Assembly: GCA_030612505.1 (NCBI GenBank)
Contig: JAUWNU010000011.1
Span: 1-33,694 of the forward strand
From: Methanomassiliicoccales archaeon
GTDB lineage: Archaea > Thermoplasmatota > Thermoplasmata > SG8-5
DNA: 33,694 nucleotides
Direction of reading: 5' to 3'
This document shows, piece by piece, positions 7,083 through 15,089 of this stretch. Positions within the stretch are counted from its first letter, which is position 1. Every line of letters begins with the position of its first letter. A program made the position numbers and the translations under genes. The notes below the pieces were generated by a model. That model saw only the letters and a list, made by a program, of their open reading frames with translations, had not been told where the DNA came from and made no database searches.

Positions 7083-9878
7083 ATGAAAAATTGGAGGAAG
7101 GGAAGTGCCCTTCTTTTGGTGGGAATGATGGTAATGACTGGACTGGTAGCATTTAGCGCGCCAGTATTAGCCGACCAAGAGATCAAGGAAGACTGGCTTG
7201 AACTTGTGTTCAATGATGCAACTCAGGTTGATGGAGAACCATCACCTTATACAGACCGTGTATTCGACCGTCAAAACACATGGAACGAGTACAGACCTGG
7301 TGAGGGTGACGGTGTAAGAGACTGGATGACTGTAGGTGCATCAGAGAACGACTTGAATGTGCAAATAAATGTTTTGGACGTTAACTGTCAATTTTTGTAC
7401 ATAAACATCACTGGTGCAGAGAATCCAGAATGGTGGGACTTTGATGACTTTGGTGATACAACAACTCCAGATGCATTCCCAGTTGCCGGCTACTATAACG
7501 CTGCCCCTGGTGTAGGAACTATAACTGCCCAGTGGACCTTTGATATACTGGTTACAGATTTCATAGGTTACAGTGATGAGACAGAAATTACGTGCTCATA
7601 CTCATACTGGGACAATACAGCACCCGCTTTAAGAACAGGTTCCTTTGAAATCTACATATATCTGTCAACACTCTATGATAACTCTGGCTCAACCGAGGCG
7701 CACGTTGCAACACTTCCAGATTTGATGGAAACTCAGCCAGGTGACGCAGACACATTCTTCGAGGCCGGAGACAGCTTCGTTGCAACAACCTTGACTCTGC
7801 CAAATCACCTTGGAGAATCAGTAAGTGACATGTGGTTGAACATCACACCACCAGCAGCTTCAGGAATTACACTGGCAGCTGGCGGAACAGCATGGTTCCC
7901 AGGAACTCTGAATGGCGGTGGAAACACCCAGGTATTCAATTACAGGACAAACGTTGCAGCAGGTACAGCACCTGGTGTATACGAGGGTACTGCAGTTCTT
8001 GAGTACACAACTGAAGAAGGTCTAAGGATTACAGAACCAGCAGCACCAGTTAGCTGGAATGTTGACTTCTCATTCAAGGACCAGGACCCGGGTGACCCAA
8101 CTCTGGCATGGAGCGAGTTCCAGTGTCTGGCCACAAATGTGACAGTCACTGAAATGGACACAAGGCAAGTTGACTACGTGTCCCCATATGATATTCCAAC
8201 AATCGAACAGAGTACATACACAGACAGGATGATTCAGTTAAACATAACCATTCTGAACAATGGTAACTGTCCATTATATGCTGTTGAGTTCGAACTAGAC
8301 CCAACCGCAGGAGGCGGATGGGACTACTTTCGTAACCCACGATTCTTCTGGGAAGACATCAATTTTGGTACCCCTGCTCTTGATACTCTCTCTGACACTT
8401 TTGACCTGGCTGTGGGTGCATCGATTGACTTCACGATTGAAGTGATAGTAGTTTCTGATGTACCAATTGGCGAGCACAGGCTCCCAATTCTGTACCGTGG
8501 TTACTATTTCGATGATGGTTCCCTAGGAACAGCTACTGGTTTCTTCCAGACGAATGGCGGAAACGACCTTGAAGTAATCATAAGTATCATGGTTACAGAC
8601 AGCGTCATTGCTTGCCACGTTGGAGATATTACTGTAGGAACCGTAGGTGACAAGCTGAACCTTGTTGCTGAAGACATTACAGTAACTCTTGTCAACGATG
8701 AGGGATACGCTTTCATCGACATCATAGTAAGGGCAAACTTCACCGGAACACCATGGTACATGCCAGTTATTGGTATGTCAGACCCATGGGTATGGGCCAA
8801 TGCAGCAAACCCCGCATCGCCAGAACCGGCATGGGGGGCAGCAGTAGCAGGCGTAGGTGATGAAATCGATGTAACATTTACCGTCGATACAGACCCGAGC
8901 ATGACACCAGATAGGTATCCATTCCAGCTCGAGATAACCGCAGTTATTGAGGAAACCCTTGAAGTGGTCACAGTTATTGTTGACTACACCCAGGGCGCAG
9001 TCATTGACTATGTTGGATTCGGACCGGACATCTACATCACTGCCTTCGCTGGCGATGATGAAATTGTACCTGGAGAGGACTTTACCCTCACTCTGACACT
9101 TGAGAACCAGGGTGACGACACACTCAGGAATGTCATCATAATGATTGATGCAGATGACACTGTAGAGTATGACTGGATACTTGAGCAGAGTTTCAAGGCA
9201 CAGTTTGACTGGACCGAAGTGTTCAGTCACTGGGGTGGCACTGCTGGCGGAGAAGCTGGCGGAGTAACCTGGGATAATTCAGATTTCCCATCCGAGATGT
9301 TCTACACAATGGAGTCATTGGACGTTGACAATGTAAGGGAAATCGTCGAGATTAACCTTTACATGGATGGTGTCTACTCTGACCCAGGCGCAAGGATAGT
9401 AGCAATACGCATTCTTGACCTGGCACCAGGCGCAAGCACTGATGTTGTATTTGACATGTACGCAGACAAGGACTTGGTAAACGGAAAGCCATATGCCTTT
9501 AATGTGAACATACAGGGTATTGACTCAGAAGGTAACCTGTATGGAGGACCATTAGGTCTTGGCGTGGATCGCACAATATCTGTTATGAGCTCACTGCCAG
9601 GAAGCAGCTACAACCCAGTAGAACTTGACTGGTTTGACGCTGGAATAAAGGCACTTGGATTGTTCCTGTTCTTCGTAATAGTATTGGCAATACTCCTGTT
9701 CGTGTACAACATGTTCAAGGGTGACTCATACGATGAGGACGAGGAAGACTTCGACTTTGAGGAAGATGAAGAGCCGGACTTTGAGGCTCCAGATGAACCC
9801 GCACCAGTCGAGGAAGCTCCAGAAGTTCCAGAAGCTCCAGAACCAGAACCTGCAGCGGAAGAACTCGTAGAACCATAA
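7083..9878 (+). CDS. Abundant-type secreted surface protein with C-terminal anchor
   Basis: 931 residues. A signal peptide (MKNWRKGSALLLVGMMVMTG, cleavage likely after VLA) is followed by several all-beta extracellular segments rich in Asp, Thr and Trp. They include CARDB/NEW3-like modules such as IVPGEDFTLTLTLENQGDD near residue 660. The C-terminus has one membrane helix (LGLFLFFVIVLAILLFVYNMF, about residues 857-877) and then a very acidic Glu/Asp/Pro tail on the cytoplasmic side. There is no catalytic motif. A strong TATA box, a long leader, a perfect AGGAGG site, even codon use and a strong terminator suggest heavy expression, so an S-layer or major envelope protein is plausible. That role is inferred from context, not from a recognised S-layer domain. 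Confidence 0.85.
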   Translation: MKNWRKGSALLLVGMMVMTGLVAFSAPVLADQEIKEDWLELVFNDATQVDGEPSPYTDRVFDRQNTWNEYRPGEGDGVRDWMTVGASENDLNVQINVLDVNCQFLYINITGAENPEWWDFDDFGDTTTPDAFPVAGYYNAAPGVGTITAQWTFDILVTDFIGYSDETEITCSYSYWDNTAPALRTGSFEIYIYLSTLYDNSGSTEAHVATLPDLMETQPGDADTFFEAGDSFVATTLTLPNHLGESVSDMWLNITPPAASGITLAAGGTAWFPGTLNGGGNTQVFNYRTNVAAGTAPGVYEGTAVLEYTTEEGLRITEPAAPVSWNVDFSFKDQDPGDPTLAWSEFQCLATNVTVTEMDTRQVDYVSPYDIPTIEQSTYTDRMIQLNITILNNGNCPLYAVEFELDPTAGGGWDYFRNPRFFWEDINFGTPALDTLSDTFDLAVGASIDFTIEVIVVSDVPIGEHRLPILYRGYYFDDGSLGTATGFFQTNGGNDLEVIISIMVTDSVIACHVGDITVGTVGDKLNLVAEDITVTLVNDEGYAFIDIIVRANFTGTPWYMPVIGMSDPWVWANAANPASPEPAWGAAVAGVGDEIDVTFTVDTDPSMTPDRYPFQLEITAVIEETLEVVTVIVDYTQGAVIDYVGFGPDIYITAFAGDDEIVPGEDFTLTLTLENQGDDTLRNVIIMIDADDTVEYDWILEQSFKAQFDWTEVFSHWGGTAGGEAGGVTWDNSDFPSEMFYTMESLDVDNVREIVEINLYMDGVYSDPGARIVAIRILDLAPGASTDVVFDMYADKDLVNGKPYAFNVNIQGIDSEGNLYGGPLGLGVDRTISVMSSLPGSSYNPVELDWFDAGIKALGLFLFFVIVLAILLFVYNMFKGDSYDEDEEDFDFEEDEEPDFEAPDEPAPVEEAPEVPEAPEPEPAAEELVEP

Positions 9879-9898
9879 ACAAACACAAACTAGAAAAA

Positions 9899-9918
9899 TG
9901 CGGCTCTTCGGAGCCGCA
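9899..9918 (+). terminator. TTCG-tetraloop hairpin after the surface-protein gene
   Basis: Perfect stem TGCGGCTC / GAGCCGCA closed by a TTCG tetraloop and followed by CTCTTTTAACTTTATTTT. It lies 21 bases after the stop at 9878. It may terminate or stabilise the 3' end of an abundant mRNA. Confidence 0.7.
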
Positions 9919-10017
9919 CTCTTTTAACTTTATTTTCATTATTTTTATTCCATTAAGCTTTAGCTTTAATTTTATCAGGGTCTAGGGTGTTTGGAATATG
10001 TTAGGGTCTAGGGTCTT

Positions 10018-10112
10018 CGCAATTTTGACATTTAAATCCATGTGTGTGTCAAATTTGCGTATCTCCTATTTTTTACACTTAAAATAAATTGTAATCAAAA
10101 ATAGGATTTCAG
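10018..10112. repeat. Two consecutive palindromes
   Basis: First palindrome: GCAATTTTGACA (about 10018-10029) pairs with TGTCAAATTTGC with one mismatch, around a 16-base spacer. Second: TCCTATTTTT (about 10063-10072) pairs perfectly with AAAAATAGGA (about 10099-10108) around an AT-rich loop. They lie between the terminator and the GGCTGGAGG repeats. Confidence 0.6.
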
Positions 10113-10115
10113 GGT

Positions 10116-10247
10116 CTAGGGTCTAGGAAAATTAATTGGGCTGGAGGTTTAAAGCCAACAAGTAAGGGTCTAGGGTTCAGGGTCTTTGTTTATAGCTTAG
10201 TATAGAGGGTCTAGGAAAATTAATTAGGCTGGAGGTTTAAAGCCAAC
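10116..10247. repeat. Direct repeat pair with GGCTGGAGGTTTAAAGCC core
   Basis: Two copies of a ~38-bp sequence begin GGTCTAGGAAAATTAATT and continue with GGCTGGAGGTTTAAAGCCAAC (about 10116-10155 and 10208-10247). The core forms a GGCT / AGCC mini-hairpin. The second copy is also bracketed by an 11-bp perfect inverted repeat, GGGTCTAGGAA (10207-10217) and TTCCTAGACCC (10248-10258). Confidence 0.7.
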
Positions 10248-10252
10248 TTCCT

Positions 10253-10608
10253 AGACCCCCTTCTAACGATAACTAAACAAAGACCCTCATTAACAATAAC
10301 CAAGAATAGACCCCCTTTAACGATAACCAAACATAGACCCTCTTCTAACAATAACCAAACATAGACCCCCTTCTAACGATAACCAAACATAGACCCTCTC
10401 TAACGATAAACAAGCACAGACCCCCTCTAATGATAATTAAACAAAGACCCTTAATTAACGAAAACCAAATATAGACCCTCTCTAACGATAACCAAACATA
10501 GACCCTCATTAACAATAATTAAACAAAGACCCTATTACTTTTGTATAATAACTCAGACCCTCTCTAACGATAACCAAACATAGACCCTCAATAACAATAA
10601 CCAAGCAC
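10253..10608. repeat. Tandem array of 13 units of 27-28 bp (array 2)
   Basis: Thirteen contiguous units of 27 or 28 bp (356 bp in all) each start AGACCC and most contain TAACGATAACCAAACAT or a close variant. Unit 11 is divergent (ATTACTTTTGTATAATAACTC) and corresponds to the odd third unit of array 1. A partial AGACCCTAACGTACTCC unit follows. There are no unique spacers, so it is not CRISPR. Regular spacing of about 2.6 helical turns suits a protein-binding iteron array, but nothing in the window names the binder. Confidence 0.85.
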
Positions 10609-10642
10609 AGACCCTAACGTACTCCAAACAGTAAATACCTAT

Positions 10643-10694
10643 CCTCTAAATGACGGTGCCATGAGAACATATTAATAAAACCGTCATTTAGGGG
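10643..10694 (+). promoter_or_regulatory. 15-bp palindrome overlapping a ribosome binding site
   Basis: CCTCTAAATGACGGT (10643-10657) can pair with ACCGTCATTTAGGGG (10680-10694) around a 22-base loop, with one G-T pair. The right arm includes the GGGG of the GGGGTGAT ribosome site (10691-10698) for the ATG at 10705. It could be an operator or an RNA hairpin masking the ribosome site. The latter needs a transcription start upstream of 10643. Confidence 0.55.
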
Positions 10695-10704
10695 TGATAC
10701 TCAC

Positions 10705-11403
10705 ATGGCTAAGAAAAGAAAAAAACAAGAAGAACTCAAAGCCGAGAAAGATTACAAGCCCCCCAAGTTCGATAAAGAGGAATATATGCGCACAGAGGTA
10801 AACGTGGCAAAGGGGACAGTTTATGCTGCTATTATGGCGATTCCTATGGCGGCCGTGGCAATCTTCACCCTTCCGGTAGGTGGCGCAGGAGGCGGCCTTC
10901 TAATAGGCTTAGCCGGCATATCACTCATGTGGTTCTTGCTTCCCCTGTTGAAAGTTAATATCAATGAATTCAAAGTAACTCACTGGCTTGGTGCAATATC
11001 TACTTATTTCTTCTTATTCCTGGCAATCTGGGTCATGTTATGCAATCCCCCATTCAATGATTTTGCCTCGCCAGCCATAACCAATCTGGAAGTGAGCTGG
11101 GACGGCGGTGAATGGGAGCCAATAAACGTGACAGATGCAGGTGGTAAGGTGTTTTACATGTCAGTCAATGCAACTAATATGAGCATCCGTGCCATAGTGA
11201 CTGATAATTCTGACCTGGACGCAAGTTCAGTTATGATTGATTATGGTGCAGGCCCTATTCAAATGACAGGCGCTACAGATGATTATTTCACTTTAGAAGT
11301 TCCAAATCCTGTGGAATTAATGTCCCTAACAATAACTGCTAGTGATATTAAGGGAAATGATCCAGTATCATATACATTCAGTATCGCGGCTCAATCATCT
11401 TAA
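10705..11403 (+). CDS. Small membrane protein with extracellular Ig-like domain
   Basis: 232 residues, not recognised. A Lys-rich cytoplasmic N-terminus (KKRKKQEELKAEKDY) leads into three hydrophobic helices at about residues 37-57, 60-80 and 93-113. The C-terminal ~115 residues are beta-rich with several Asn-X-Ser/Thr sites (TNLEVSWDGGEWEPIN, SVNATNMS, SLTITASDIKGND), resembling an Ig-like or bacterial-surface domain. The start is fixed by GGGGTGAT 6 bases upstream of the ATG. The 3' end overlaps convergent cca by nine bases. Role unknown; an envelope protein is likely. Confidence 0.8.
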   Translation: MAKKRKKQEELKAEKDYKPPKFDKEEYMRTEVNVAKGTVYAAIMAIPMAAVAIFTLPVGGAGGGLLIGLAGISLMWFLLPLLKVNINEFKVTHWLGAISTYFFLFLAIWVMLCNPPFNDFASPAITNLEVSWDGGEWEPINVTDAGGKVFYMSVNATNMSIRAIVTDNSDLDASSVMIDYGAGPIQMTGATDDYFTLEVPNPVELMSLTITASDIKGNDPVSYTFSIAAQSS

Positions 11404-12729
11404 CCAGGGCATCCGTCTATCCAGATATTCTGAAAACATTTGATTGAGCAAAGGAGAATCAGGCATCTGGGCCATTATTTTTACAGAGTCCTTGAGCTTG
11501 TTCAAATCTTTACCCATATCCAGACTGGATAGTCCAGTGCTGAGCATTACCAGGGCAGAAGTGTATTTTCGTTTAACAAAGACATGCCAGGCCCCATCCC
11601 TCACAAAAGGTGCTGAAAGTGCATTCTCGCTCTCATTCCATTTGGCCAGGAAATTATCCGCATTATCTGTGGTCCAGGTGGGCGGGCCTTTGTGTAGCGC
11701 TGAAACCGGTAGGCTGGCATTCTCCAGCTCTATGAGTATGACCACCTCATCTCCAATAACATCACTGGAAGAATCCATTACCTGAAAACTACTATGGGAA
11801 AGCATCTGGCAAGCATTCTTTTCAAACTTTTTCAGCTGTGGATAAAGAATATCATCAATAATGTCTGGCTTTGGCATTGTTATTGCCAGCATATCTCCCC
11901 GGCTGGTCAGCATTTCCATTATTGCTTCATGGGATAGTATTTCCACGGAGTTCGGGAAAAAGAATTGAATTTTCTCGGAAACCAGATAATCCTTTGCAGC
12001 TGCAATGAAAGTTGCCAGACTATCTGTTGAAACTGCCGAAGCAACATTCCTGCCAGCATCAACCGGGTCTATGACTGTCAAAGGTTCATGAAACTTTTTA
12101 TCGGTTGCCTGGCCAATCTCCAGCCTCATACCTTTTTTCCAGGCATGGGTTTCAGCCAGTAATTTCTGAAATCCGCCGTATTTGATTATCAATATTTCGC
12201 AAAGATAGCCTGAGAACCCCAGAACCCTGGCTTCTGCGCTGTAAATTCCTATGCCCTTCATGAATGCCTTCAATAACCGAACATGGTCCTGAAGCTCTGG
12301 GGCAAGATTTGCTTTCACATATTCGGTGTGAAACGGTGTTCTATCAACAGCAGTCATTTTTTGACTGGGATCGAGAATTTTATAGGCTGGCACTATGTCA
12401 GCTTTCAGGCCTTCAAACTCCCCTTTGATGTATGGATGTTCGGCATAATGCTCCCTGCCAGTTATGGACTCCTTGCCAATGGCCAGTCCGTGTTTTTCAA
12501 GCTCTTCCCTGGGCATATCAGGGTTAAAAAGCAGGAATAAATCTGCATCTGGGTCTTTAAGATGCGTGTTCTTGGCAATTGAACCGACCAAGTACGGTTC
12601 AAACTCACATTTGCTGGCTGCCTCTGAATTCATCACCGTTTTTATTAGTCTTTCAACGATTCCCTGAATAAGGGCTTCATCTTTGGGGCTGGGTTTCAGC
12701 CTGGCTAGCACTTGCTCTTCCACATTCAT
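11395..12729 (-). CDS. cca: CCA-adding tRNA nucleotidyltransferase (archaeal class I)
   Basis: Adds or repairs the 3'-CCA of tRNA using CTP and ATP. The nucleotidyltransferase signature is present: VGSIAKNTHL at G49-S50, the metal-binding D61 and D63 in DPDADLFLLF, and the third carboxylate D111 in LKADIVPAYKI. FHTEYVKANL and DHVRLLKAFMKGIGIYSAE follow as in archaeal CCA enzymes. 444 residues from the ATG at 12729. An upstream TTG (12747) is possible, but the ATG gives the family N-terminus. It lies 42 bases downstream of nop5 on the same strand, and a TATTTTATAC-like element in that gap could be its own promoter. Confidence 0.95.
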   Translation of the reverse strand: MNVEEQVLARLKPSPKDEALIQGIVERLIKTVMNSEAASKCEFEPYLVGSIAKNTHLKDPDADLFLLFNPDMPREELEKHGLAIGKESITGREHYAEHPYIKGEFEGLKADIVPAYKILDPSQKMTAVDRTPFHTEYVKANLAPELQDHVRLLKAFMKGIGIYSAEARVLGFSGYLCEILIIKYGGFQKLLAETHAWKKGMRLEIGQATDKKFHEPLTVIDPVDAGRNVASAVSTDSLATFIAAAKDYLVSEKIQFFFPNSVEILSHEAIMEMLTSRGDMLAITMPKPDIIDDILYPQLKKFEKNACQMLSHSSFQVMDSSSDVIGDEVVILIELENASLPVSALHKGPPTWTTDNADNFLAKWNESENALSAPFVRDGAWHVFVKRKYTSALVMLSTGLSSLDMGKDLNKLKDSVKIMAQMPDSPLLNQMFSEYLDRRMPWLR

Positions 12730-12771
12730 GCAATTAACACTAAGCAATAGAGTATAAAATAATTTGCTGGT

Positions 12772-13821
12772 CTATTTTCGGTGTTTTCCACCTTTCTTCT
12801 TGGGCTTTGGCTTGGGATATTTCTTTTTAATTTCTTCAACCCGCTTGTTCAGGAGCTCTTCCAGCTCTGGCCCGATGAAATTATCTCCGTATCTGTCCAT
12901 CTTCACTGCAATGCTTATTTTGCCTGCAAGAGCTCTGGCAAGCTTTCCCCGCTGCCAGTGCGGCGCACGATGAATAATGGGATGCTGAAAAATAACCCCA
13001 TGTTTAGGAGGTTTGGCATTATCCTTGAGATGTTTGAACAGTGCCTTTTCTGCCCCAAGAAGCTGAATTGTGCTGGAAGGTACTTTTGAAAGCCGGTCCA
13101 GACCACCAGTTAGGGAAATCAATCTTGCACCCACCAATGGGCCTGCCAGATATGCAGTGTTTTTGGCAATCCCGTCCATTCTGGATATTATGTATTTCTC
13201 CATCTCATCCCTGCGCTGAACAGTTGCCTGCAAATTGCTGGCAAGGATTTTCATTGCCTCTGCATCTGCCTCCGAAATATCTGCTCCCAGGCTATAATTG
13301 ATGCTTACTTTTCCAGAATCTAGTATATTTTTCCTGTCGCCGAATTCTGATATAAGTTCGATATACTGGCTCTCATTCACCAGCCTGGTAAGCTCAGGAA
13401 AGTTCAATTCATGCCATTCGTGAAGCCTTTCTGACATGAGATTAATGATTTTAGCCAGGTCATCAATGGCTCTTATGGCCTGGACAATTTGCTCATCCGG
13501 CGATGTGCTGGCTTTGACCTTCTCTCGACCACGGGAAAGCATTGCCTTGTTCAGTATGGTCAAGCTAAATCCAAAATCCTCTGGCTTAATATCTGGCTGC
13601 TGAAAATCCGAGAATCCACCAAGAAGTTCAAGCCTTTTCTCGCCAACCTCAAGCTCCTTGCCGCCAGCCAATTCTTCCTCTTCAGCCAGAATTTCACCAT
13701 TATCAATAAGTTCCAGCCTGCTGGCTATCTCCTTCTCGTCCTTGGGAAAAAGCATTTTCTCGATTATCTGGCCTTCATCATCCAGAATAAACGTGCCGAA
13801 CCATGTTGTGAAGAGCTTCAT
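12772..13821 (-). CDS. nop5: Nop5/Nop56/58-family C/D-box RNP core protein
   Basis: Scaffold of archaeal C/D-box sRNPs, bridging L7Ae-bound sRNA and fibrillarin for 2'-O-methylation of rRNA and tRNA. The N-terminus KLFTTWFGTFILDDEG is typical. A coiled-coil region lies at about residues 130-210. The conserved NOP domain follows: GARLISLTGGLDRLSKVPSS, TIQLLGAEKALFKHL, PPKHGVIFQHPIIHRAP and WQRGKLARALAGKISIA. A Lys/Pro tail (KKKYPKPKPKKKGGKHRK) ends the protein. 349 residues from the ATG at 13821; a TTG twelve bases upstream is less likely. The usual partner gene for fibrillarin is not adjacent: mtnA is upstream and cca downstream. Confidence 0.95.
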   Translation of the reverse strand: MKLFTTWFGTFILDDEGQIIEKMLFPKDEKEIASRLELIDNGEILAEEEELAGGKELEVGEKRLELLGGFSDFQQPDIKPEDFGFSLTILNKAMLSRGREKVKASTSPDEQIVQAIRAIDDLAKIINLMSERLHEWHELNFPELTRLVNESQYIELISEFGDRKNILDSGKVSINYSLGADISEADAEAMKILASNLQATVQRRDEMEKYIISRMDGIAKNTAYLAGPLVGARLISLTGGLDRLSKVPSSTIQLLGAEKALFKHLKDNAKPPKHGVIFQHPIIHRAPHWQRGKLARALAGKISIAVKMDRYGDNFIGPELEELLNKRVEEIKKKYPKPKPKKKGGKHRK

Positions 13822-13981
13822 GTTAATCAGCAATCAATAGTTCATTAAAAAGCTATTGTAGTTTATTTGGATTATGTAAACACGTCTTACAACCTTAGTT
13901 GCTAAGATGTATAGATACGGTGCAAGACAGCATTGGCTATGCAAGATCTTGAAATGCTTAGAACTATGCAAGAGTTTACAT

Positions 13982-14986
13982 CTACTGCAATTTTGCCTGG
14001 TCAAGTTCCCCGGGCTTGAAAATACCCGCCTCGGTGATTATGCCAGTCAGGAATTTTGCCGGTGTCATATCAAAGGATGGATTTCTGGCGGTTGCAGTTT
14101 CCGGACATATCAATTCGCTGCCCACGTATCTTACCTCGTCCTGGCTACGCTCTTCAATTGGAATATCAAAGCCAGATATTAGCGAGAAGTCGAAGGTGCT
14201 CACAGGCGCGGCGGTGTAAAATGGAACATTATTTTCCTTTGCACAAACCGCCTTTTCATATGTTCCTATCTTATTGGCAAAATCACCGCTGGCTGTGATT
14301 CTGTCGGCCCCGACAATGCATAGATCTATCTCTCCGCGCTGCATGAAATGGCCAGCAGCATTGTCCGGAATTATGTCATGGGGTATTCCTTCCTGCACAA
14401 GTTCCCAGGAGGTTAATGCTGCACCCTGAAGCCTTGGCCGGGTTTCATCCACGAAAACATGAATCTTTTTTCCGGCCTTGTGAGCTGCCCTTATAGGCGC
14501 AAGTGCGGTTCCATAATCAATGGTGGCCAGTGCTCCGGCATTGCAATGTGTGAGAATTCTTGCGCCATCTGGAATAATAGCATTTCCATGTTCGCCAATA
14601 AGCCTGCATTTTTCAGCAATCTCATCAACATAATCATCAGCTGCATCAACCATATCCACCCCATCATTTGCAGCAGCCAGCATCCTGTCAATAGCAAAGA
14701 AAAGGTCAAAGGCAGTTGGCCTTGTTCTCTTCAGCCTTTCTGCAGCTTCATTTAGATCCATGCCATTAATCTCTGCAAGGACCATTCCATAGGCTCCTGC
14801 GGCCCCGATACTGGGTGCTCCTCTAACAGTCATATCCTCGATAAAGACTGCAACATCCTCAACGGTTTCGGCATCGCGAAATTCGAATCTATGGGGTAAA
14901 ACCCTCTGGTCAATGAACCTGATGCTCTCGTTTTGATACCACAGCGCACGAAGGTCTCTCTCCTTGCCTTTATAAACTACTCTCAT
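13982..14986 (-). CDS. mtnA: S-methyl-5-thioribose-1-phosphate isomerase family
   Basis: Converts methylthioribose-1-phosphate to methylthioribulose-1-phosphate in methionine salvage. Related aldose-phosphate isomerases share the fold. The N-terminal signature SIRFIDQRVLPHRFEF and VRGAPSIGAAGAYG are present. So are the catalytic Cys148 in LTHCNAGALATIDYGTAL and the catalytic Asp228 in GADRITASGDFANKIGTY, 80 residues apart as in MtnA of Bacillus. The ATG at 14986 (334 residues) is preferred over a TTG at 15025, because family members start shortly before the FIDQR motif. It is followed by a 160-base gap and nop5. Ribose-1,5-bisphosphate isomerase is an alternative, but MtnA fits better. Confidence 0.9.
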   Translation of the reverse strand: MRVVYKGKERDLRALWYQNESIRFIDQRVLPHRFEFRDAETVEDVAVFIEDMTVRGAPSIGAAGAYGMVLAEINGMDLNEAAERLKRTRPTAFDLFFAIDRMLAAANDGVDMVDAADDYVDEIAEKCRLIGEHGNAIIPDGARILTHCNAGALATIDYGTALAPIRAAHKAGKKIHVFVDETRPRLQGAALTSWELVQEGIPHDIIPDNAAGHFMQRGEIDLCIVGADRITASGDFANKIGTYEKAVCAKENNVPFYTAAPVSTFDFSLISGFDIPIEERSQDEVRYVGSELICPETATARNPSFDMTPAKFLTGIITEAGIFKPGELDQAKLQ

Positions 14987-15056
14987 CTTATCACGGGCTT
15001 GAAAACTCTCTTTGGGTATTTCCAACTTTCTACATATTTTTTTCCAATTGATAGAA

Positions 15057-15067
15057 AATTATATATT
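15057..15067 (+). promoter_or_regulatory. TATA box between divergent mtnA and the Cas4-like gene
   Basis: AATTATATATT lies 25-30 bp before the ATG at 15090, so the Cas4-like gene would be read from a leaderless or near-leaderless mRNA. The same AT-rich block could serve mtnA on the other strand. Confidence 0.5.
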
Positions 15068-15089
15068 GACATCTGGGGATTGAGTGCAC

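Larger units (their letters stand above)
9879..10704. other. 826-bp non-coding region rich in inverted and tandem repeats
   Basis: No supported gene. In order it holds the TTCG terminator and GGGTCTAGGGTGTTTGG motifs (9979-10015), followed by two long imperfect or perfect palindromes (10018-10112). Next come two copies of a ~35-bp GGCTGGAGG element (10116-10247) and the 13-unit 27-28 bp tandem array (10253-10608). A 15-bp palindrome (10643-10694) then leads into the next gene's ribosome site. The first half carries AGGGTCT and the second half AGACCC, so the motif is used in opposite orientations on the two sides. Confidence 0.7.

Noticed and set aside
10253-10608. CRISPR array
   Set aside because: Units are contiguous, degenerate and 27-28 bp with no unique spacers, and no cas1/cas2 is near. 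The Cas4-like protein at 15090 is not enough.
13834-13981. C/D-box sRNA or tRNA next to nop5
   Set aside because: No RTGATGA box with a matching CTGA, and no cloverleaf could be formed by eye.
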